Positions 37,878 through 45,774 of a DNA stretch of 64,000 nt are shown piece by piece. Position 1 is the stretch's first letter, and every line of letters begins with the position of its first letter. Source of the DNA: Dickeya lacustris (GTDB taxonomy: Bacteria; Pseudomonadota; Gammaproteobacteria; Enterobacterales; Enterobacteriaceae); NCBI RefSeq assembly GCF_029635795.1, contig NZ_CP114280.1:3534001-3598000 (forward strand). The letters run 5' to 3'. The position numbers were made by a program, and so were the translations under genes. The notes beneath the pieces were generated by a model that saw only the letters and a program-made list of their open reading frames with translations, was not told the DNA's origin and made no database searches.

Positions 37878-38278
37878 GCATCAGGATTTTCAAATCAACG
37901 CTTATCCGCCAGCAATTAAGCCCACAAGAGCTGGATGATTTGGTGGCGGATTTTCTGTCGTATAAAAAAGAGGGCGTGTTGCCGGATACCTTTGGCCGTG
38001 ATGCGCCTTATGATGATGACCGCACCTATCCCCTGGTGAAAGAAGAGCAGGTGGCCCACATTCATCTTGCTGATGCGGATGCCCCTTTCCCTAAATTTTT
38101 ACGCCAGTTCAAGCGAACCAGCGATCAGGCTCACTTGGTGTACTGTCAGGGTGCCAGTGATCCAGATGCCTACCTGCTTATTATCATTCTGAAACCCGAA
38201 GCGCATAAGATGGCGCGAAATAATAACCACATGCACAAGATAGGTGTGATGGCCGAAGCATTCAGAATGAAGTATTGA
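37874..38278 (+). CDS. yafO: YafO-type toxin (ribosome-dependent mRNA endonuclease)
   Basis: 134 residues, closely matching E. coli YafO: LIRQQLSPQELDDLVADFLSY, GVLPDTFGRDAPYDDD, VAHIHLADADAPFP and the C-terminal NNHMHKIGVMAEAFRMKY. YafO cleaves mRNA on the translating ribosome close to the start codon. Together with yafN it is the last gene of the satellite and may stabilise it. Confidence 0.92.
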   Translation: MSIRIFKSTLIRQQLSPQELDDLVADFLSYKKEGVLPDTFGRDAPYDDDRTYPLVKEEQVAHIHLADADAPFPKFLRQFKRTSDQAHLVYCQGASDPDAYLLIIILKPEAHKMARNNNHMHKIGVMAEAFRMKY

Positions 38279-38321
38279 GTTGCTCGAAAAATACCCGAAC
38301 AACCGGGGCGCAAAAGCCGTT

Positions 38322-38341
38322 GGGGGTATATTTGGGGGTAT
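38322..38341. repeat. Right arm-type repeat pair
   Basis: GGGGGTATAT followed two bases later by GGGGGTAT, the same doublet as near the integrase at 25692-25713. Confidence 0.6.
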
Positions 38342-38401
38342 CAATAAACATGAAATGGATTATTTGTCTGTATTATCAATGTATTAGTTTTAATATTTTG
38401 T

Positions 38402-38417
38402 TCCTATTATCGCACCA
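38402..38417. other. attR: degenerate copy of the tRNA-Thr 3' end
   Basis: TCCTATTATCGCACCA matches the last 17 bases of tRNA-Thr, lacking one G. It marks the right end of the satellite. Confidence 0.7.
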
Positions 38418-38467
38418 TAAAATCAGTAAGTTACGATATCACCCCTCTCTGAAATCTTCTTTTCTTG

Positions 38468-38491
38468 CTCTCGGGTACACTCTCGGGTACA
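38468..38491. repeat. Perfect 12-bp tandem repeat, possible arm sites of a second element
   Basis: Two adjacent copies of CTCTCGGGTACA just beyond attR. They resemble the double arm sites inside the satellite but differ in sequence, as expected for a second integrase. This suggests a second element joined in tandem. No integrase for it is in the window. Confidence 0.45.
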
Positions 38492-38619
38492 CAAATTACA
38501 ATGTATAGGTTATCTCTGTGGTTTTTTTACAAAATTCCCATCACCCATTTGGGCACAAGTTTTACTGATGCCGGATAGATGTAAGCAACAACCTAAAACC
38601 AGATTCAGTACTTGCAAAA

Positions 38620-38749
38620 CGGAGGTAGTCCATAGATGTAGAAGGTCGCATCGGTTGCGGCAAAGCTCCCGCGCAGAAACCTCGGCTTTGACCTCGCGGA
38701 GAATACTGATGATCTGTTCGTCAGAAAAACGCTTCTTTATGGAAATGCC
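38620..38749 (-). pseudogene. IS3-family orfA remnant
   Basis: Reading on the minus strand, KKRFSDEQIISILREVKAEV and SARELCR are followed by a break and then, out of frame, DATFY. This is the start of an IS3-family (IS407-like) OrfA helix-turn-helix. The start codon, the middle and orfB are missing. An IS5-family copy is inserted just beyond it. Confidence 0.7.
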
Positions 38750-38776
38750 ATCAAGTTGCTGATGAAGACATTACTA

Positions 38777-39698
38777 GGCCGTGTCCCTTAACTTAACAAC
38801 CGCTTCAAAAATAACCTGATCGCTCCCAGTTTTAGCATACTCAGGTAGTTTCTGGCGGTTTTTTCCGAGCGGGTGACAATACGGCGATTTTCTTTGAGTA
38901 TCGCAAAGCAACGCTCCACGACATTGCGTTTTTTGTACAGGCGCGTGTCGAGGGGACGACGTCCGTCCCGACTGGCCTTCTCATTCGATTTAAACGGAAT
39001 AACCGCTTTTATTCCTTTCATTTTCAAATGAATGCGAAGGTTTTTACCTGAATAACCCTTATCCGCCAGCACCGCTTTCGGACGTGATTTCAGGTGCCCG
39101 CCTTTTCGGATAATCCCGACCCGGTTGAGCAACGTTTCCGCGTATCGGCTTTCGTGGGCCTGTCCACCGCTCAGGCAAAAACTCAGCGGTAATCCTGTGC
39201 CATCTGTCGCCAGATGGATTTTGGTGCCAAAGCCGCCGCGAGAGCGACCCAGCCCATGGTCCTCGCATTCATCGGGATGTTTTTTTTCGCACCAGCGGCC
39301 GCTTTCAGGGCGCGAACGTTACTGCCATCCAGCGCGATAACATCCCAGTCAATCAGCGCTTTTTCATCCAGAATCTGGAGTAATTTATTGAAAATGCTGT
39401 TCATTATTCCGGCTTTAGACCACCGATTGAAGCGGTTGTAAATGGTTTTCCATTGACCATAACGCTCAGGTAAATCCCGCCACGGCGCGCCAGAGCAAAG
39501 CACCCAAAATATGCCATTCATGACATGTCTGTGCGCAAAGTAAGGACGCCCGCCTCGGGAAGAGCCTCTTTCAGGCGGCAGCATGGGAGAAATCAGCGCC
39601 CAAGCGTCATCGGGAAAATCATAACGAGCCAAATTAAAGCACTTCTTGTGATGAAATCATGTCCCTGATTGTACAAAAAACAGTTACGGGACACACCC
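38777..39698 (-). mobile_element. IS5-family element (IS427-like), copy 1
   Basis: 922 bp with imperfect terminal repeats (GGCCGTGTCCCTTAACT at the left, inverted GGGTGTGTCCCGTAACT at the right) and a TA target duplication on both sides, in a CTAA context. Nearly identical to the copy at 53672-54590 but three bases longer, because it has eight instead of five T's (A's on the coding strand) at about 39280-39287. Confidence 0.92.
38788..39632 (-). CDS. IS5-family transposase, copy 1 (needs -1 frameshift)
   Basis: The first frame starts at 39632 (MARYDFPDDAWALISPMLPP, DUF4096-like domain, then DWDVIALDGSNVRA with the first catalytic Asp). The second frame holds KSRPKAVLADKGYSGKNLR (second Asp) and the ERCFAILKENRR Glu region. 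A slip of -1 on the A8 run in the coding strand (about 39280-39287) joins them, as in many IS427-group elements. The complete product is about 280 residues. Confidence 0.85.
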
Positions 39699-39902
39699 TA
39701 ACATCACTGCGTATTAATCAACGGAGAGCAGGTTAAAATTTTTATATTTACAACTCCTTGTAATATCTATAAATTTAAATTCTTTATAAGCGCGTGTTAG
39801 GGATTTGTAATGAAGAACCTCTGCTTATATCAGAAGTTTTTAGTCAATAGATGTTGATAACATACTATTTTTATTAATTTTTTGATGATATTGAAGGCTA
39901 AG

Positions 39903-40976
39903 ATGGATAATGTGGATAACTACCTTTCTTTGTCAGAAGTGGTTAATGAATACAATATTCACATTAAGGACGTTATCCAGAAATGGACTGATGGAGATAT
40001 TACCCTTTTTGTCTATTTTGAAGCTCACCCATGCAGAATAAAGCAATTTTCCTCAAACATGTACACCTATGAAGGAGGGAGTGCTACGTTTAATGAAAGA
40101 TTTTACCATGACTATAAAGGACTAAAAACATCAATTTTTATTCCTGAAGATAATTTCTTGAAAAGATTGGTAACTGTAGAAAAATATCTATATTCAGAGT
40201 TTGACTTTAAAAATATTTCGCCTAAAGGAAAGTTTTATGAGACGGTATTCTTTGGAACTGCATTCGGATTTTGGGTGGTAAAGCCGACGTACATTGCTCA
40301 TTTGTCTAAAAAGTATACGTTAACGGATCTAGAGACTTTTAAAAGAAAAAGAGATATTCCCGGTGCTGTGCTTGTTTATCGCTATCATGGTAAAGAAAAT
40401 TATTTTTCAACTGATTGCGAACACTTGATCTTTGATGAGCCTGTATATATCGAAAGAAATGAGTTAGTTGTCAGGAAAGATGATATTAAATTACATTTTC
40501 CTAATTTGAAGAAGGTTCTCTTAACGGAGTTAGTGAATAAAAACTATCTTAATGAAAAAAATTCATCAAACTCACCTAACGATGTAGGGGCATTTGATTC
40601 TGTAAAATCTTATCCTGTTCTAAAGCACAGGGTTGCATTATATATCGTTATTCGTGAGTGGTGGGGGGATAGGGAAGGGAATGATGAAACAATAGCCTAT
40701 AAAGCGGCCGAACATCTCAAAAGTAATTATAATAGAAGAACAAAGGGGAAAACTATCGAAGGGTGGATAAAGAAACCAGAGGAAATAAAACATCAACCTA
40801 GAACCTATGCCGTACAGATAGAAACATTATCTATTTTTATCAATGAGGTATGCAAAGAAAAAAATATTAGAAAAAGCGAATTTGCGGTAGCGAAAATGTT
40901 GACAGAGCTAGCACAGCAAGAAAAATATAAATTAGATTTTTCCTTTAGCAAGGAGGAGGTAAAAAAATGGTTATAA
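39903..40976 (+). CDS. Hypothetical protein with N-terminal helix-turn-helix
   Basis: 357 residues, AT-rich. The start (DNYLSLSEVVNEYNIHIKDV) looks like an excisionase or MerR-type helix-turn-helix; the middle is mainly beta (YTYEGGSATFNERFYHDYK); the end is helical with many Lys (IKKPEEIKHQPRTY, SFSKEEVKKWL). No family is recognised. GAAGG stands six bases before ATG 39903. It is isolated between IS material on both sides and is probably cargo of the second island. Confidence 0.5.
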   Translation: MDNVDNYLSLSEVVNEYNIHIKDVIQKWTDGDITLFVYFEAHPCRIKQFSSNMYTYEGGSATFNERFYHDYKGLKTSIFIPEDNFLKRLVTVEKYLYSEFDFKNISPKGKFYETVFFGTAFGFWVVKPTYIAHLSKKYTLTDLETFKRKRDIPGAVLVYRYHGKENYFSTDCEHLIFDEPVYIERNELVVRKDDIKLHFPNLKKVLLTELVNKNYLNEKNSSNSPNDVGAFDSVKSYPVLKHRVALYIVIREWWGDREGNDETIAYKAAEHLKSNYNRRTKGKTIEGWIKKPEEIKHQPRTYAVQIETLSIFINEVCKEKNIRKSEFAVAKMLTELAQQEKYKLDFSFSKEEVKKWL

Positions 40977-41041
40977 AAAACGGTCATGAAAAAGTAAGTT
41001 TGTCTCCTATTGCTGGGTAGGATTAGTTGAGTAACTAGATA

Positions 41042-41434
41042 GTTTCGCACATTGATGCTTCACTTCTCATCGTGAAAGGCCAAAGCTGATGGGAGATCGC
41101 ACACATTCCAAATGTAGTGCTATACGCGATAATGAAATGGACACCTCCCCATATTGGCTTCAGTGAACCATGCTGTAAGTGTCATCCATCAGCACAATGA
41201 AGAGCTGTCCCATAGAACAAATTATCGGAATTGATCTGGCAAAGCGAGTTTTTCAGGTTCATATCGTTTCTGCACAAGGCGAGAAAAAGGCGAACAAAAT
41301 GATCACTCGTGAAAAGCTGATGGCTTTTATTGCTCAGCAACCCTTGTCCAGAATTGTGATGGAAGCGTGCGGGAGTGCCAATTACTGGTCCCGCCAGTTT
41401 AAGACATTCGGGCATGACGTCAGACAAATCAGCC
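41042..41434 (+). pseudogene. IS110-family transposase, N-terminal remnant with its left end
   Basis: From ATG 41197 the frame reads IEQIIGIDLAKRVFQVHIVSAQ, then LMAFIAQQPLSRIVMEACGSANYW and GHDVRQISP. This is the N-terminal DEDD domain of an IS110/IS1111 transposase, with Asp in GIDLAK and Glu in MEACGSA. The rest is absent: the frame runs into unrelated sequence at about 41435. The upstream stretch from 41042 (TTTCGCACATTGATGC) is shared, inverted, with 44866-44900. Confidence 0.75.
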
Positions 41435-41472
41435 CGTGCTTGCGTTGGGTCGGTGTCCATATAGCTATTTAG

Positions 41473-41819
41473 ATGATATTAGTGCTCGTATACCCGAGCT
41501 GTGTCGACAGCTTCACCCATCAACTCCGGCTTATTTGCGAGTAATTTTCATTTCAGACGTCGGTACATGTCTCAGCTCAACAGAGCTACACCTCCTGCCA
41601 TAAACCCTTTTCGTCGCCAGTAAGCAGCCTTATAGGGCGTTTTTTAATCTCACTATTTTACATATTTTGATATTAATTTCAGTTGGTTAACTGCTATGTG
41701 AATGACGGGGGACGCGTAAAAAAGCTCTTGCTACTAAGACGCTTAGTAAGGCTAAACCCTCTTTATTTTCAATTGCGTTCTACCGCATCATTGCGTCCAT
41801 CGAAACAAAAGGAGGCAAT
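41473..41819. other. Gap before the second AlpA-like gene
   Basis: No gene seen. It contains scrambled sequence after the IS110 remnant and, at its end, AAAGGAGG, the ribosome site of the next gene. Confidence 0.4.
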
Positions 41820-42056
41820 ATGAGCACCGTATTTATCATCCCGACAGCTGAAGAGCGCCTACGAATCCTGCGGGATTACGGGGAACAAGGCGATCGCCTG
41901 GTGCGTGAACGTGAGCGCCAGAGAATCACGTCCATTTCCCGCTCTACCGCGTGGAAACTGGAACAGGTGGGTAAGTTTCCACAACGTAAGTCTATCGGCC
42001 TGAAATCCTGCGGATGGCTGTTAAGTGACCTGCTTTGTTGGATCAATGAGCGTTAG
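41820..42056 (+). CDS. alpA: AlpA-family regulator, second island
   Basis: 78 residues: RITSISRSTAWKLEQVGKFPQRKSIG is the helix-turn-helix and wing, and WLLSDLLCWINER the AlpA tail. The N-terminus is 25 residues longer than usual. It starts behind AAAGGAGGCAAT. It differs from the AlpA at 29044, which supports a second, separate satellite-like element. Confidence 0.8.
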   Translation: MSTVFIIPTAEERLRILRDYGEQGDRLVRERERQRITSISRSTAWKLEQVGKFPQRKSIGLKSCGWLLSDLLCWINER

Positions 42057-42193
42057 CATCGGGATTTTTTTGGCATTTATTTTTTGCTTTTTTTTCCTGA
42101 ATGCCCCGTGTTCATCCTGCTATTTCTGCCATTAATAGCGGAATAGCAAGGTAAGGGGAATCGTTTTAAACATTAACTGAATAAGAGGTATCT

Positions 42194-43603
42194 ATGCTGT
42201 GTGGTCGTCCTTTTCCTGTACACGTGTTTCCGCAGATCATCAAAAACGCGGTTTATGAAGTGGAGCAGCACACTCAGGCTCCCACGGGCTTGATTGCCGC
42301 ATCGGTACTGGGGGTTATTTCGCTTGCCTGTCAGAACCGGATTGATGTGTGCCGACTGAATAATTTGCGCAGCCCGGTATCGCTTTTTTTACTGACGCTG
42401 GCGGAATCTGGTGAGCGAAAAAGTACGGTTGATAAACTGCTGATGAAGCCATTACATCAACTGGAAGAAAATTTATTTAAAAAGTATACGCATGATCTTG
42501 CCATCTGGCGAAATGATGAAACAGCTTTTAATGTTGAGAAGAAAGCCCTGATGTCAAAACTGAAATCAGACATTCGCCTTAACAAAGAGCATTCCATAGC
42601 GAATGAACGACTGAAAGCACTGCTGGCGGCGTACCCGGAGGCACCGGTAAGGTACAAACAGATATTCAACGATGCCACACCAGCGGCGATAAAAGATCAC
42701 CTCTGTGGGCGCTGGCGATCTGTCGGTATTATGTCTGATGAGGCTGGCACTATTTTTAACGGTTACACGTTGAACGAGCTGCCTTTCATCAACAAGATGT
42801 GGGATGGTGCAATGTTTCCCGTAGAAAGGAAAAAAGAGCCTGATAAATTAATCAGGGATGCCAGAATGACGCTGTCGCTGATGATTCAGCCTGATGTTTT
42901 TAAGGGCTACATCGAGCGGAAAGGCGATATGGCAAAAGGGATAGGCTTCTTCGCACGGTGCCTTATGTGCCAGCCTCGCTCAACACAAGGCTACAGACAA
43001 ATTACCAGTTCGGTTGTCTCAAGTGAGCATCTGCCGATATTTCATCAGCGACTGATGGAGATCGTTAATGAGAGCATAGCCAAAAACGATGAAAATGAGC
43101 GTCAATGCCTGCACTTCTCTCCTAAGGCAGAAAAATGCTGGATCGAATTTTATAACAAAGTCGAGTCGGAAATGGGCCTGATTGGCTTCCTGTCTGACTT
43201 TAAGGATTATGCGTCTAAGATCGCAGAGAACATGGCAAGGATTGCTGCACTGCTGCATTATTTCAACGGTGATGAAGGAGACATATCTCTTAATGCGGTG
43301 GAATCAGCCGTAGAGATAAGTGCCTGGTATGCAGATGAATATGTGCGAATTTTCTCTAAGCCCGAGCCCCTGATTCTGGTAAGTTCCGAAGCGGATGAAC
43401 TTTACGCGTGGATAAAAGATTATTGCTACAAGTATTTCGTGCCGTATATCAGGAAGACAACCATCCTGCAATATGGTCCGAACCGGTTCAGGAACCGGAG
43501 TAAAGTGAATGAACTACTCAGTACGCTTTACTCGCAAAAGAAAATACGGGCAGAGAAAAGAGGGAAAACCCTTTTTATACAACCTGCCGATAGTTTTATG
43601 TAA
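42194..43603 (+). CDS. DUF3987 (YfjI-like) protein
   Basis: 469 residues, similar in layout to YfjI of E. coli prophage CP4-57. It begins FPVHVFPQIIKNAVYEVEQHTQAP, then LTLAESGERKSTVDKLLMKP, a degenerate P-loop (normally GxxGxGKS), and IMSDEAGTIFNGY, a Walker-B-like DE. DUF3987 proteins are primase-helicase-like replication proteins of satellites. With AlpA upstream and a YfjJ-like gene downstream, this is the replication module of the second island. Confidence 0.78.
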   Translation: MLCGRPFPVHVFPQIIKNAVYEVEQHTQAPTGLIAASVLGVISLACQNRIDVCRLNNLRSPVSLFLLTLAESGERKSTVDKLLMKPLHQLEENLFKKYTHDLAIWRNDETAFNVEKKALMSKLKSDIRLNKEHSIANERLKALLAAYPEAPVRYKQIFNDATPAAIKDHLCGRWRSVGIMSDEAGTIFNGYTLNELPFINKMWDGAMFPVERKKEPDKLIRDARMTLSLMIQPDVFKGYIERKGDMAKGIGFFARCLMCQPRSTQGYRQITSSVVSSEHLPIFHQRLMEIVNESIAKNDENERQCLHFSPKAEKCWIEFYNKVESEMGLIGFLSDFKDYASKIAENMARIAALLHYFNGDEGDISLNAVESAVEISAWYADEYVRIFSKPEPLILVSSEADELYAWIKDYCYKYFVPYIRKTTILQYGPNRFRNRSKVNELLSTLYSQKKIRAEKRGKTLFIQPADSFM

Positions 43604-43844
43604 CGGACAAGCCAAATTTAAAACGATAATAATCGTTTTATTAAAGAGCCATCGTTGTAACTAATTGCAGAGTAACTTTTAATCAGTCATCGCAGGCTGT
43701 GGCTATTTTTTTTCTGAAATAGAGTGTCGGATAGTTATTATATTGCTATTAACGTGTTGTCATTAATCATGCCTGTATATTCATCACACTAATAAGATGT
43801 AGCCAGTAATGCAATGACTGTTATCCATCAAGGAATAATTTATT
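43604..43844. other. AT-rich gap
   Basis: No gene seen. It may hold the promoter of the next gene. Confidence 0.4.
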
Positions 43845-44468
43845 ATGAATATCTACGAGAGCGAGTATGGAAGTCATGTTAAATCATACAAACAAAGGAT
43901 TATCGAAGTCATTAATAAGGCTATTAAAGAATACAACCGTACACTGGCAATACGGGTGGATCTTCATGACCCGGCTATTCTGGATAATGGTGATACCATT
44001 TCCTGTATCGCTAATACTGATTCAGGTGCTATATCAAGATTTACCAGTTCACTGAAAGCCAAACTGGCAGCAGATGAACAACGTAAACGTAAAGATGATA
44101 AAAGGGTACACCCGAATACGCTCCGTTATGCGTGGGTACGGGAATTTACTCAGAATGGTAAACGTCACTTTCATGTATTTCTGTTCCTGAACAAAGATGC
44201 TTATTACCACCTGGGTGATTTCAATCTGGATGAAGATACGCTAAGAACCATGATCACCTCGGCATGGTGTAGTGCATTAAATCTGACCCCCGAAGAGGGA
44301 CAGCACTTGGTACAATACCCTACTAATGGTAAATATACCCTGAACCGTGACGATATTCTCAATAATATTTATCCCAGAGATTTACTGAACCGGATTGATT
44401 ATCTCACCAAAGTGAAAAGTAAGATTTTTGGTGAGGGCGATCGTAATTTTGGCTGTAGCCTAAGTTAA
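43845..44468 (+). CDS. YagK/YfjJ-type, inovirus Gp2-like protein
   Basis: 207 residues. NRTLAIRVDLHDP near residue 32 and the metal-binding-like GKRHFHVFLFLNKDAY near 105 are the two motifs of the YagK/YfjJ family (related to inovirus Gp2 replication proteins with an HUH-type core). It is intact and ends at 44468. Normally found after yfjI in CP4-type prophages, as here. Confidence 0.78.
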   Translation: MNIYESEYGSHVKSYKQRIIEVINKAIKEYNRTLAIRVDLHDPAILDNGDTISCIANTDSGAISRFTSSLKAKLAADEQRKRKDDKRVHPNTLRYAWVREFTQNGKRHFHVFLFLNKDAYYHLGDFNLDEDTLRTMITSAWCSALNLTPEEGQHLVQYPTNGKYTLNRDDILNNIYPRDLLNRIDYLTKVKSKIFGEGDRNFGCSLS

Positions 44469-44862
44469 TTTATTTTTACAGTATTGGCCTTTCTTATGAG
44501 AGAAAGGCCAAACTAAAGTAGGTGGCGATTTAGCCGACTAATTTATCTGTGGAGATTTTCCTCTCAGAAGAAAAATAGCATCCATAACTTCAGTAGAGTG
44601 CGATAGTGTTTCAATGGTTGCTCGAAGTGAATAAAATAATTCATATTCCACAGGGGATTTATCATAATCATTTTAATATTCAGTAAGTAAATGAGGTTAA
44701 ATTGTGACAGGTAGGAAATAGCTACCTTTTTCCTGGTCAGAGAATCTTAACTACTGAAGTTGCTTACGATAAGATTGCTGAATATTGATGGCATAAATAA
44801 ATGGTTTCTCATATTACCGCTACACTTGTTGGAGGTGGTACCCCGTTAGCACGGGCCTCGCA
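44469..44862. other. Gap with no gene
   Basis: No supported gene. AT-rich, with a small GC hairpin (CCCCGTTAGCACGGG) near 44840 that belongs to the neighbouring repeat. Confidence 0.4.
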
Positions 44863-44865
44863 CAA

Positions 44866-44901
44866 TAAGAGGTGACGCATCAATGTGCGAAATTATTTAG
44901 C
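44866..44901 (-). repeat. Inverted partner of the IS110-type end at 41042
   Basis: The minus strand reads AATTTCGCACATTGATGC followed by GTCACCTCTTATTGTG; the plus strand at 41042 has the same first 16 bases and then matches with scattered changes. These are related IS110-type ends pointing inward around the alpA-DUF3987-yfjJ block. Confidence 0.55.
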
Positions 44902-44949
44902 TAGAAAAGGGAAATTCACCGTTTCCCTTCATTATTGACCTCAAACCGT

Positions 44950-45525
44950 TTAGCTATTTGAAATAATTTCAGCTTGTTTCCGCATCAGTTCGACTGCATA
45001 TGATGTTCTATCTGGCGGGTACTTATATTTGTGTAGCGCCTGACGTACAAAAATACGCAGTCGGGCTCGTATGCTTTCGCGCAGCATCTCGTTATTCAAC
45101 AGGTGCGGGCTGCTACGATTGAGAATGTCTTTTAGTTTAGGGGGGGATTTCATCCAGCGCGTTGTCCACCAGCTAGGAAAAGGAGAATAGTTTGCGTTCT
45201 ACCCGGTTGTCTCATCCAGCCACAATACCCTACCGGTTGGTAGCAATGCTTTGTTTTTCAGCGTTTCCATGCGTGCGGTTTTGGGCACCCAAAAGACATT
45301 TTTCTCGGTATAGTAATCTTCGCGCGGCATAGCCTAGATATTGTCCAGATTGCTGACATCGCGGAACAGGGTGATCAACTCCTGTTGACGTGCCTCAAAG
45401 ACATCAGACATATACTCTAGGAGGATCAGGCCTAGAGCCACATACTTGTAGTCGGTGGTGCCCATTCCATGTTGGAATACATTGTGCAAAATGACAACCG
45501 GAACGCTTACGATTACAAATGACAC
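44950..45525 (-). pseudogene. Decayed type I restriction-modification locus: HsdM start fused to HsdR end
   Basis: Minus-strand reading from 45525: TTDYKYVALGLILLEYMSDVFE is the HsdM N-terminal domain, a stop falls at about 45334, then YYTEKNVFWVPKTARMETLK and, in another frame, LVDNALDEI continue HsdM. The next sequence is LKDILNRSSPHLLNN and LRIFVRQALHKYKYPPD, the last helices of HsdR. Thus most of hsdM, hsdS and hsdR was deleted, leaving both ends joined. The remnant lies directly beside Zorya, suggesting replacement of one defence system by another at this spot. Confidence 0.75.
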
Positions 45526-45774
45526 TGCGTAAAGAAGTTTGCTTTTGATCGGTGAATAATATGAAACTAAATCACTGCTGCGTATGCAAAATCAGCCCGT
45601 CACCTTCATACGCCGCTCGTCTATTGAGCAGAAAGCCCTGTCATGTTCATCGAAACGAAAAAATTGATAGGTGTTGAAAATGAGCAGCTACGCGTAAATT
45701 TTGATTAAAGGTAATCAAAATGTTGTCGATGTCTATTCTGTCATGTGTTTTTTGAATATATAACAGGTAAAACT
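45526..45774. other. Upstream region of the Zorya operon
   Basis: AT-rich, 249 bases, without a gene. It must contain the zorABCD promoter. AATCAAAATG before 45722 and AACAGGTAAAACT before the zorA ATG are the nearest ribosome-site-like sequences. Confidence 0.45.

Larger units (their letters stand above)
25561..38417. mobile_element. P4-like satellite island integrated in tRNA-Thr
   Basis: Bounded by the tRNA 3' end (attL) and a near-copy at 38402-38417 (attR). Just inside both ends are matching pairs of GGGGTAT repeats. The gene set runs integrase, accessory genes, AlpA, Icd-like protein, DUF5375-like protein, alpha-type primase, iteron region, HGGKST protein, defence-like cargo, zinc-ribbon protein and YafNO. 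This matches P4-type satellites, which lack virion genes and need a helper phage. About 12.9 kb. GC content falls sharply in the cargo at about 33600-36600. Confidence 0.8.
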
